Shown: one piece after another, positions 45,253 to 53,033 of the stretch
Numbering within the stretch: the stretch's first letter is position 1
Layout: every line of letters begins with the position of its first letter
Assembly (NCBI GenBank): GCA_963678485.1
Contig: OY782882.1
Span: 1,364,001-1,428,000 of the forward strand
Direction of reading: 5' to 3'
From: CALGYY01 sp963678485
GTDB lineage: Bacteria; Bacteroidota; Bacteroidia; Bacteroidales; CAIWKO01
Length of the DNA stretch: 64,000 nucleotides
Program-made: the position numbers and the translations under genes
The notes under the pieces: model-generated
What the model was told of the DNA's origin: nothing
Database searches by the model: none
The model's input: only the letters and a program-made list of their open reading frames with translations

Positions 45253-47369
45253 TGTCGTTTGAATTACTATCGGAACCTATAAGAAGATATGTGCGCGATA
45301 AACGCTGGGAATCTTTGCGCCCAATACAAGCCGCGGCAATAGAAAGAATTCTTTCATCGGATGACAATTACATTCTTGCTTCAAGAACTGCATCGGGTAA
45401 AACTGAAGCTGCATTTCTCCCGATTTTATCTAAGATTGATTTTAAGGAAACAGGAATTCAGGTTCTTTACATTTCTCCACTTATAGCTTTAATTAATGAC
45501 CAGTTTTATAGAATTGAAGAACTATGCAAGTATTTGGATATTCCTGTAACAAAATGGCATGGTGAGGCAAATAAAACATTGAAGGATCGGATTATTGCCA
45601 TGCCTAGCGGGATTATGTTAATTACTCCCGAATCATTAGAGGCAATGTTCGTAAACAAACTTTTCAATATAAAACTCCTTTTTTCGAATCTTAAATATGT
45701 GGTAATTGATGAGATTCATTCCTTTATTGGCTCTGATAGAGGTATTCAGTTAAAATCAATTTTATCACGACTACAAAGCAATAATTTTAAACCATTTTCT
45801 GTAGTTGGACTGTCTGCCACAATTGGAGATTACAATGAAGCAAAAAGATTTACAGGTAATGAACAACACACAAAAGTTCTTTTAGACCGCACTGCAAAGG
45901 AGATCAATGCGCATTTTCGTTATTTTAAAAATGATAAAGAAGAATTGCCTTTAGAATTATTAAAGGATCTGTATCTTACAACAAAAGACAATAAGGCTCT
46001 CATATTTCCAAATAGTAGAGGTCGAGCAGAGGAAGTCGCGGTTAAGCTTAAAAAGATATCTGAAAAATTAAATGGGCATCCTAATTATTTCTCCCATCAC
46101 TCATCGGTCGATAAAGAAGTGAGAGAGTATGTAGAATACTTTGCTAAAAATAACTACAACAGGAACTTCTGTATTTCCTGCACTTCTACATTAGAACTTG
46201 GTATTGACATAGGTACTGTTGATGAGGTGATACAGATTGATGCAACATTTAGCGTTTCTTCACTTATTCAAAGGGTTGGCAGAAGCGGGCGAAAGGATAA
46301 AGAAAAAAGTAATTTGTTCTTATATGCTACAAGGCCTTGGAGTTTATTACAATCTTTAGCTTGTTGGTTGCTTTACAAGGAAGGGTTTATTGAGCCACCT
46401 GATGTAACAACCAAATCTTATGATATACTGCTTCATCAGGCATTATCGATTGTAAAAGGAAGGTCGGGTATAGATCAATCAACCTTGATCCAGCAACTGA
46501 AAGATAACTTTGCGTTTACTCAAATTAATAGTTCAGAGATTGAGGAAATAGTAAATCATCTTATTGAAATTGATTTCTTTGAAAAAATACAGCATGAATT
46601 AATAATTGGGATTGAAGGTGAGAAAATTGTAAATAGTCGGGAATTTTATAGTGTGTTTAAAACTGAAGAAAATTTTAAAGTTGTCAATGCCCGCAATGTA
46701 ATTGGGGCAATCCCCTTTTCGCCTCAAATCAGGGAAGATGAAAACATTTTCTTAGCTGCGAGGGTTTGGAAAATTAAATTTGTAGATGTAAAGTCAAAGA
46801 AAATTGAAGTTGTTCCGGCAAATGATGGAAAGAAACCGATGTTCTTTGGTGGTGGTGGTCTGACGCATTTTAAAATTAGAGAAAAAATGCTTGAAATACT
46901 TTTTAGTAAAGATGATTATGATGTTTTGGACAACCAAGGGGCTGGTGAAATTGCCGAATTGCGTAAAGATTTCTCACATTTTGATATCCAAAACTTAGAT
47001 ATTGATAGACCATTGCTCTCAACAAATAAGCATCTGCAGTTTTTCTCTTTTACAGGAACAAGAATTAATAGAACAATTCACTTCTTATTTGATCTTGCTG
47101 GTATTAAATCAATACTAGATGATAGCAGCAGTTCCTTTGAAATTGCAATTCCGAAAGATGAATTTCTGAATAAGTGGCTCGCTTTGGCTAAGCCATTAAA
47201 TAATATTGATTCGCATATTGAAAATTACTTACAGGCACATCCAACATTATTGGGCTTTTCAAAATGGGGGTCTTTCTTACCAACGACTTATAAGGTGAGG
47301 CTGCTTAAAGAAAAATACTTCGACTTTGAGAGTGCATTTTTCTTACTAAGCAAATTCCAGTTGAAATAA
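45252..47369 (+). CDS. Lhr/BrxHI-like superfamily 2 DEAD/DEAH helicase
   Basis: The 705-residue protein shows the full SF2 set: Q-type start LRPIQAAAIERI, motif I SRTASGKTEAA (about 44-54), motif II DEIH (about 153), motif III LSATIGD (about 186), motif V CTSTLELGIDIGTVDEV (about 315) and motif VI IQRVGRSGR (about 339). The TSTLELGIDIG segment is typical of Lhr-type helicases, as is BrxHI of type 2 BREX. It overlaps the ATPase stop by 1 base (TAATG). It probably unwinds nucleic acid for the module; substrate unknown. Directly after it come a terminator and a tRNA-Pro remnant. Confidence 0.85.
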   Translation: MSFELLSEPIRRYVRDKRWESLRPIQAAAIERILSSDDNYILASRTASGKTEAAFLPILSKIDFKETGIQVLYISPLIALINDQFYRIEELCKYLDIPVTKWHGEANKTLKDRIIAMPSGIMLITPESLEAMFVNKLFNIKLLFSNLKYVVIDEIHSFIGSDRGIQLKSILSRLQSNNFKPFSVVGLSATIGDYNEAKRFTGNEQHTKVLLDRTAKEINAHFRYFKNDKEELPLELLKDLYLTTKDNKALIFPNSRGRAEEVAVKLKKISEKLNGHPNYFSHHSSVDKEVREYVEYFAKNNYNRNFCISCTSTLELGIDIGTVDEVIQIDATFSVSSLIQRVGRSGRKDKEKSNLFLYATRPWSLLQSLACWLLYKEGFIEPPDVTTKSYDILLHQALSIVKGRSGIDQSTLIQQLKDNFAFTQINSSEIEEIVNHLIEIDFFEKIQHELIIGIEGEKIVNSREFYSVFKTEENFKVVNARNVIGAIPFSPQIREDENIFLAARVWKIKFVDVKSKKIEVVPANDGKKPMFFGGGGLTHFKIREKMLEILFSKDDYDVLDNQGAGEIAELRKDFSHFDIQNLDIDRPLLSTNKHLQFFSFTGTRINRTIHFLFDLAGIKSILDDSSSSFEIAIPKDEFLNKWLALAKPLNNIDSHIENYLQAHPTLLGFSKWGSFLPTTYKVRLLKEKYFDFESAFFLLSKFQLK

Positions 47370-47410
47370 TCTATATTTCGCCAAATTGTTTAAACTATGT
47401 TTAAACCAGA

Positions 47411-47443
47411 AAAAAAATAGGGTTTCAGAACCTTCTGAAACCC
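47411..47443. terminator. perfect-hairpin terminator, part of the tRNA-Pro remnant
   Basis: An 11-bp perfect stem (GGGTTTCAGAA / TTCTGAAACCC, loop CC) with an A-run on the left. On the minus strand it follows the tRNA-Pro fragment by about a dozen bases and has a T-run, as expected of the tRNA's own terminator. It also converges with the helicase gene. A 22-base part reappears inverted at 49126-49147. Confidence 0.75.
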
Positions 47444-47455
47444 TTGTCTTTCTAA

Positions 47456-47504
47456 GTCGGGGTGAGAAGACTCGAACTTCCGACCCCTTGCACCCCATGC
47501 AAGT
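47456..47504 (-). tRNA. 3' fragment of a tRNA-Pro(GGG) gene (candidate att site)
   Basis: On the minus strand the sequence gives an anticodon stem-loop CTTGC-ATGGGGT-GCAAG (anticodon GGG with G37), then a variable region and T-arm with GGAAGTTCGAGTCTTC, then the 3' acceptor strand CACCCCGA. The 5' acceptor and D-arm are absent: 35 bases upstream there is no CGGGGTG partner. No CCA is encoded. This half-tRNA next to an integrase is the classic scar of site-specific integration. Confidence 0.78.
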
Positions 47505-47679
47505 ACAAGCCTGTTTTGGTCGAATTTTCTCATATTGTGTTTCTTTGAATATTTTTGTATTAGCTTAGATAAAAAGCTAAAAAACAATGAAATGAATGAG
47601 TACAATAAAAATTTCATCGTTTGGCGTTTTGTGTATTTTTGACGATCATTGACTATTTTTGAGAATATTTTGTGCAAAT

Positions 47680-47708
47680 TTTGTGCAAATATCATATATT
47701 TGCACAAA
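47680..47708. promoter_or_regulatory. palindromic operator over the integrase promoter
   Basis: TTTGTGCAAATAT (47680-47692) and ATATTTGCACAAA (47696-47708) are perfect 13-bp inverted arms with a 3-base centre. An additional TTTTGTGCAAA half-site starts at 47669. The -7 element TATATTTG at 47695-47702 lies in the right arm, so binding would repress the integrase. Confidence 0.72.
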
Positions 47709-47716
47709 CTACCATC

Positions 47717-48958
47717 ATGAACGCTAAAGTGTCTATAATACTTGATTCCAGAAGGAAAAAGACGAATAACCTTTTTCCAGTTAAACTTCGAGTCTATGAC
47801 CCTCAAACTAGAAAGGCAATACTTTACGATCTTGGGATTGACCTAAGTGCTGAGGACTTCAATCTCTCCTATGGCGTTCCCAAACCCAAAAAGGAATTTG
47901 TTGAGATTAACACAAAGTTGATTTTCATTAAATCAAAAGCATCCGAAATTGTGCAAACAATTCATCCGTTCACCTTCGAAAAATTCGAAAAGAAGATGTT
48001 TCGGGCTAAAGGTGATGCAAAAAATATCTATTCTTTGTTTGAAGAGAGAATATCTGATTTTGACTCATCAAACAAAATTAGTAGTCGGGATATTTACAAA
48101 AGTTGTTTGGCAAAAATGAAAGCATTCCAGAAGGATCAAACGGGAAAGGAAAGTACGAACTTGCCGTTTTTAAATGTTGATGTTCGCTGGCTTAATGGTT
48201 TTGAAAAATTCCTGACTAATAAAAATAAATCGAAAACAACGGTGTCTATTTACACTAGGGCAATACAAGCGGTATTTAACATTGCCATTGAACAAGGAGA
48301 CGTTGATCGAGACATTTACCCTTTCGGGCTAAAGAAATATCAAAGGCCAGAGGTGAAAAAGGTAAAAAAAGCACTTAAAACCGACGCATTAAAAACCCTT
48401 TGGGATTGTACTCCTGAGAATAGTAAACAAGAAAAGGCAAGAGACTTTTTCATATTTAGCTTTGTGACTTGTGGAATGAATTTTAAGGATATTGCATACC
48501 TGACATGGAGAAAAATTCAAAATGGGCGCATTTCATACTATCGCTCAAAGACTGTCAATACTAGGAAGGCGATAGAGGAAATTAGTATTCCATTAAATGA
48601 AATTTCTGAGTCAATTATTGAAAAGTATGGTTCTAAGATCAAGAAGCCTGACAATTTTGTTTTTAATATCCTTACTGAAGGACAATCTGAACGACAGCAA
48701 ATAAGGGCTTACAAGAACTTTACACGATTCACAAACGAGCATATTAAGGAATTGGCAAAAAAACTTGGCTTACCAGAGGGCATTGGAACAAACTGGGCGC
48801 GTCATAGTTTCTCAACAAAGGGCATACGAGAAGGTTATTCTTGGGCGCAGGTAGGCAGCAGTCTGAACCACGCCGACATAAAAACAACCGAAGGTTACTT
48901 TGCTGGATTTATTGACGATGACCAAGACGAGGTCATCAAAAATATTACAAAAATATAG
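47717..48958 (+). CDS. tyrosine recombinase / integrase (Bacteroidota type)
   Basis: The 413-residue protein has an Arm-type N-terminus (NAKVSIILDSRRKKTNNLFPVKLRVYD), a SAM-like core-binding domain (about 105-205) and a catalytic domain with the ARHSFST box, SLNHADIKTTEGYF with the active-site Tyr near the end. In place of the usual first Arg motif it reads TCGMNFKDIAYL; many Bacteroidota integrases have a GxNFxD form here, but the missing Arg deserves a check. ATG 47717 is preferred over 47672 because the promoter and operator lie between them. It sits 170-210 bases from the tRNA-Pro scar and reads away from it. Confidence 0.82.
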   Translation: MNAKVSIILDSRRKKTNNLFPVKLRVYDPQTRKAILYDLGIDLSAEDFNLSYGVPKPKKEFVEINTKLIFIKSKASEIVQTIHPFTFEKFEKKMFRAKGDAKNIYSLFEERISDFDSSNKISSRDIYKSCLAKMKAFQKDQTGKESTNLPFLNVDVRWLNGFEKFLTNKNKSKTTVSIYTRAIQAVFNIAIEQGDVDRDIYPFGLKKYQRPEVKKVKKALKTDALKTLWDCTPENSKQEKARDFFIFSFVTCGMNFKDIAYLTWRKIQNGRISYYRSKTVNTRKAIEEISIPLNEISESIIEKYGSKIKKPDNFVFNILTEGQSERQQIRAYKNFTRFTNEHIKELAKKLGLPEGIGTNWARHSFSTKGIREGYSWAQVGSSLNHADIKTTEGYFAGFIDDDQDEVIKNITKI

Positions 48959-49234
48959 TGCGTTTTTTTTTAATGAATAAGACGGAAAAGGCACACACGA
49001 AAGGTTAACAGTAGATTGATTAAAATGGCTGTTCCACTGAATTAGTGTTGGAGGTGTTATTGGCTAAGTCAAATGCCTACTGATGTTCCAGTTTTGCAAC
49101 ATGAAGGAGAGGGACGGGTTCAGTGGGTTCTGAAACCCTATTTTTTTGTTTAGGCATCCAGTTTTATATACATATTATTCGGTATCATCTAGGAATTTCA
49201 ATTAGAATTGTGTGGTAAGAAACGTTCCCCAAAA
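48959..49234. other. intergenic region after the integrase
   Basis: A terminator-like hairpin at 49116-49147 is the main feature. The rest holds no gene I can support. Confidence 0.4.
49116..49147 (+). terminator. terminator sharing 22 bases, inverted, with the tRNA-Pro terminator
   Basis: GGGTTCAG (49116) pairs with CTGAAACCC (49130-49138) with one bulged base, followed by TATTTTTTT. Positions 49126-49147 are an exact reverse complement of 47411-47432, so the integrase unit is bracketed by these inverted copies. Confidence 0.6.
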
Positions 49235-51490
49235 TTAATACAAGAAATATCTATGATGTCCTAAGTTAAAATAGTCGGGAGTGCGTAATTGCAAAGTTTC
49301 AATCTCAGGTTGGTATTCCCATTTGTTAAAAATATGGATCAAACTTTTCTTGGCGTTTTCAAGTCGATTGTATCTGTCTAAATAGCATGATAAAACTATT
49401 TTGTCTGGTCGTATTGCTTTTGCCACTTCTGCAAGTGAGTGAAGTGCTTTATTCTTATCTGCTGAAAAGGCTTTGCTGTCATGTTTTGCTTCACCAATTA
49501 TAAATTGTCCATCTGAAAGACATGCAATATCAAGTTCAGCACAAGGGGTCTTACTATGATAATTGTCGTAAAAAATTATTTGCGGACTGTAATAAAAAGA
49601 GAGGAGGCTTCGTCCATGTATATTTACAAGAGTTCTTATAACAGTCAGGTTTCCATCTCTTACGGTGCTTGAACGAAAAATATTGTTTTTAATCAGGTCG
49701 TTTAACTTGTAAGCAAAGTTTGGTTCAACTGGAAATTGAAAATCTTCTAGGCAGCCTTTGCAACTAATTGTTTCTTTTACTTCATTTAGGGGATACCAAA
49801 ACTGCGATGAACACTTTCTGCATTTCAAATTGAATCCTTTCAGGAATACTCTATAATTGCATAACTCTTCCAAAGTGCTTTTCAATCCCATTTCTAAATT
49901 TTCTTCGTTCTTAAATGTTTCTCCTTTCTTCCCCACAAGTTTCCCGTTTTCGTCTAGAACAACTATTTTATTAGCAGCTAATTCAAGTCTACATCTTGAC
50001 AATACGTCTTCAAATAGGATTGACTCTCCAATTGCTTTTTTACTTATTGCAAGTTCTTCAAAAATTGCAACCCAAAATTTGTCAGTGAAAAAATCATCAA
50101 TAGCTGAAAAGTCAAAATTGAATGTTTTAAGGAATGCAGAGAGTTTATTGCTGTCGTCATGGTCACCGCTATCAATATATTTGGTGCCTGTTGCTTCACC
50201 ATTTATAACGGGTCGGCTTGTAAGCTGGCGAAGCAAAAATTGGAACTCGGGAATATTAATTTCAAATGTATCAGATTTTATTAGCTGATTGTGAATAATA
50301 ACCGAAATATTTCTTTTTCGGTTGACCCTTCCTTTGATCCCCTTTATTATGTTTTGCGTTTCAGTTGTGAAAGGTAGGGTGATTTCATTCTGATTATGTT
50401 CTCCGATTTGTTTTATCATAGAATCTAAAGCCCAACCTTGAGGATAGAAACCAGGCTTATTTGCGAAACTTAGTTTAGGTAAATGAAACAATCCTTTTTT
50501 TGAATGAAGTGTTTGAATAGTTGAAACCTCGCCTTCATTCCTTTCAAACAAGCCGTGTCCATCCTGCACTTCAAAAGGAAAACTTTCTGCTCTTCCATTT
50601 TCAAATTGTCTGTTTGCTTTTATCTTTCTGAGCTTATTGTCAATGATTTCCTGAACTTCGTCCTTCGCTAATGATTGCGATATAACAAGTATTGAGTTAT
50701 CCCAATCCATATCATGAAGAACTTGTCCGAAAAATTCATCAGCACAAAGAAGATTCAATTCTTCCACTGTTACATATATGATGTTCCGCAATTCAAACAG
50801 CATTCTATTCCAGAAGTAAAGCAAATCAGCGTTAGAAGATTTGTCTTTTGCAATCACCATTTCAAATTGATAATTGCCTGTATAGTTTTTACTTCTGAGA
50901 ATTGGAGTACTTAAATATAATCTAGAAAGGAGGGACTGGTTTATAGGCCTGAGTTCACTGATAACCTTATTCAGTAACCCAAATTCCTTTTCACCAACAA
51001 GCGTCCTGTCGAAATCCTTAGTGAGTTCAACTTCATGGTGAAATAGGGTTGATTCAAAACCAAAATTGGTTTTGAAATAAGGAAGCAAAGGGCTTTCCGT
51101 TTTCCAGGTCTCTGTCGTTAAAACAATTCTTGACTTTGTGTGAAACGTAGAGAGAAAGTGAAAACTATTTATTCCTATAATATCCACCCATCCCGAATGG
51201 TCGTCAAGATTATTATATCCACAAGGATTAAAAATTCGTAACTGTTTTATTATTTCGGGGTCAATATTCTTTGAGTAGAAAATAAAATCAGGGTCGTAAA
51301 ATTTTAGAATTTCTTTCCACTTGGCTGAAATAATGTTATTTTTTACTGGAACGATTGGATTGAACCGGCCTCCCCAAATTTTTTGATTCACATGGACAAG
51401 TGAAAGCAGTTTTTCATATGGATAATTTTCATCAACAAAAAACACATATCGTAAGTGTCTTGGTCTTGACGTGATTTGAAATTGCTCCAT
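49235..51490 (-). CDS. large protein with zinc ribbon and C-terminal PD-(D/E)xK nuclease-like domain
   Basis: The 751-residue protein is not in a family I can name. The N-terminus has RYVFFVDENYPYEKLL and KIWGGRFNPIVPV, a motif I have seen at the start of other large unannotated proteins in defence-like settings. Near residues 555-580 two Cys pairs (CRKC, CKGC) form a zinc ribbon. The end (about 648-690) reads CAELDIACL, then IIGEAKHDSKAF: an ELD...GEAK arrangement that fits the PD-(D/E)xK nuclease core. It is the first cargo gene beyond the integrase, on the opposite strand. A nuclease effector role is inferred. Confidence 0.6.
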   Translation of the reverse strand: MEQFQITSRPRHLRYVFFVDENYPYEKLLSLVHVNQKIWGGRFNPIVPVKNNIISAKWKEILKFYDPDFIFYSKNIDPEIIKQLRIFNPCGYNNLDDHSGWVDIIGINSFHFLSTFHTKSRIVLTTETWKTESPLLPYFKTNFGFESTLFHHEVELTKDFDRTLVGEKEFGLLNKVISELRPINQSLLSRLYLSTPILRSKNYTGNYQFEMVIAKDKSSNADLLYFWNRMLFELRNIIYVTVEELNLLCADEFFGQVLHDMDWDNSILVISQSLAKDEVQEIIDNKLRKIKANRQFENGRAESFPFEVQDGHGLFERNEGEVSTIQTLHSKKGLFHLPKLSFANKPGFYPQGWALDSMIKQIGEHNQNEITLPFTTETQNIIKGIKGRVNRKRNISVIIHNQLIKSDTFEINIPEFQFLLRQLTSRPVINGEATGTKYIDSGDHDDSNKLSAFLKTFNFDFSAIDDFFTDKFWVAIFEELAISKKAIGESILFEDVLSRCRLELAANKIVVLDENGKLVGKKGETFKNEENLEMGLKSTLEELCNYRVFLKGFNLKCRKCSSQFWYPLNEVKETISCKGCLEDFQFPVEPNFAYKLNDLIKNNIFRSSTVRDGNLTVIRTLVNIHGRSLLSFYYSPQIIFYDNYHSKTPCAELDIACLSDGQFIIGEAKHDSKAFSADKNKALHSLAEVAKAIRPDKIVLSCYLDRYNRLENAKKSLIHIFNKWEYQPEIETLQLRTPDYFNLGHHRYFLY

Positions 51491-51583
51491 GCCTGTTCCT
51501 TTTTATTCGTTGTCGTTACTCTTGCTATAAGTCGAATCAAACCAAGGAGGTTCATCTTGGCTATTTTTTAATTGACATTCATT

Positions 51584-52039
51584 TCAATTTTTGGTTTTTT
51601 TTATTACTTCTTCTATGAATGAATTAAAGTTAGTATAAAAATCAGAATCAAGAGAAATTCTTTTCCATGCCTGGCGAAATGCTGTCTTTGAGAAAGCATA
51701 TTTAATTCCATTCCTCCACTCATTCCATGTATCCTCGTCAATGTTGCCACTTTTCCATAAAAAGAACTCTTCACTGCATAAATCAAAGTATGCACGCATA
51801 TACCTTAAAGTCTTATCTTTCTCGTGTTTTTCCATTGATTCAAAGTTGAAGCCCTTGTCGTTAATATTTTCTGGAAAATTGAGAATGATCTCTTGATACC
51901 TTTTTGTATAATCAGCAAAGAAGTTCAATCTTAATTGCTTTCTAAAGGAGTAAACAGAGACCCAGACTCCCACTCCAGGAATAACTACGCCAACAATAGT
52001 TGCAAGCATAATAATAATTTGAACACAGTCACAATTCAT
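51584..52039 (-). CDS. small single-helix membrane protein
   Basis: A 151-residue protein with an N-terminal hydrophobic segment (IIIMLATIVGVVIPGVGVWVSVYSF, about 8-32) and a helical cytoplasmic region rich in aromatic and charged residues. It resembles the DUF4760-like small proteins frequent in mobile regions, but that is only an impression. It lies 93 bases upstream of the large nuclease-like gene on the same strand and 54 bases after the HNH gene. Confidence 0.6.
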   Translation of the reverse strand: MNCDCVQIIIMLATIVGVVIPGVGVWVSVYSFRKQLRLNFFADYTKRYQEIILNFPENINDKGFNFESMEKHEKDKTLRYMRAYFDLCSEEFFLWKSGNIDEDTWNEWRNGIKYAFSKTAFRQAWKRISLDSDFYTNFNSFIEEVIKKTKN

Positions 52040-52093
52040 ATATGTTTTGTTAATTTGTTATTTAGGATCCATAAAATCAAAGACGCTGGCAAA

Positions 52094-52870
52094 TTATTCA
52101 ACATGCCGTTTCAGGTAATCTTTCTTAGGCCAATGTTTTTTATCTATTGGCAAATTCATTTTTTTGCCATGAAGGTCTGCCGCAAATATTATATCTGAAC
52201 CAGAATACTTATCTTTTAGGTCAGGATTACAGAAAACAATTAAGTAATTATCTTTTACAGTCAACCAGAAATTGTCAAATAAATCATGATGGTTAGAACA
52301 AAGCAAAATTCCATTTCTTACATCTAGTCGTTCACTTTTTTCAGATTTAGACCAAGGAACAATATGCGATGCTTTTAACGCTTCTTCAAAGCTAAAATCA
52401 CAAAATGCACACTTATAATTATAGGCACGTAATAGTGCTTTTCGAAAAATTGTCTGAGCTATTCCTCGAACTTTAATTTTTGCATAAACGTCTCTTGAAT
52501 TATCAGGATTTAATAATAATGCTTCTATAATGTCATTTTCTGTTGCTCCAGTTAACGCATAATTAAACGGATTTCCTAACGACATCCAATCATAATTAAA
52601 AACTTGGTTATAGCCAATTTTAAGATTGTCGGCATCCCAGGCATAAGCAAATCCTGATCCAGGCTTGCCCGTATGATTAACCACTAAAATTGTTAATGGT
52701 GGCATGCGATTAGTGAGGCAATAATTCTGAATTAATTCTAAAACACCGCCCACGTGTCTATAATGAACCCCAAACAATTTACCGAGAACATTGTAACGAA
52801 TTTTCTCCCTTTTCTTAGCGACGTTAATAAGTGCATACCATGCAATTGCAGCTTGTTGTTCTTTTTCCAT
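52094..52870 (-). CDS. HNH endonuclease
   Basis: The C-terminal half of this 258-residue protein holds an HNH domain: CAFCDFSFEEALKASHIVPWS (Cys pair near 152-155, first His near 169), then NGILLCSNHHDLFD (catalytic Asn/His near 190-199). The N-terminal half (about 1-120) is a separate helical/beta domain that probably recognises target DNA. Such stand-alone HNH proteins with a specificity domain are modification-dependent restriction candidates. It has ATG at 52870 and sits between repeats in the cassette-like array. Confidence 0.8.
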   Translation of the reverse strand: MEKEQQAAIAWYALINVAKKREKIRYNVLGKLFGVHYRHVGGVLELIQNYCLTNRMPPLTILVVNHTGKPGSGFAYAWDADNLKIGYNQVFNYDWMSLGNPFNYALTGATENDIIEALLLNPDNSRDVYAKIKVRGIAQTIFRKALLRAYNYKCAFCDFSFEEALKASHIVPWSKSEKSERLDVRNGILLCSNHHDLFDNFWLTVKDNYLIVFCNPDLKDKYSGSDIIFAADLHGKKMNLPIDKKHWPKKDYLKRHVE

Positions 52871-53033
52871 AGTTTCTTTCTTTTACCTTATCCTAACAGT
52901 TGAGGGGATGGCAATCTGAAGTCCTACAAAGCGATTCCTGAACGTTTACATCGGTGATTATTTAAGAGTTACAAACCTTCGAAAAATATCTGAAACTATC
53001 ACTTTCTGTTCAATGTATGAAGCAATGGCTATA
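52871..53033 (-). repeat. divergent attC-like repeat, copy E
   Basis: The part next to the HNH start, read on the minus strand, has GGACTTCAGATTGCC, CCCC and then ACTGTTAGGA about 20 bases before the ATG. This follows the CGGCTTCGATTCGCCCC...GTTAGC pattern of the better copies. The distal half is not convincingly related. Confidence 0.4.

Noticed and set aside
41624..47369. Complete BREX system
   Set aside because: Only BrxD-like and helicase components are present; no PglX, PglY, PglZ or PglW homologue is visible on either side.
47386..47568. 60-codon frame over the tRNA-Pro scar
   Set aside because: It is the familiar spurious translation of a tRNA 3' end and its terminator.
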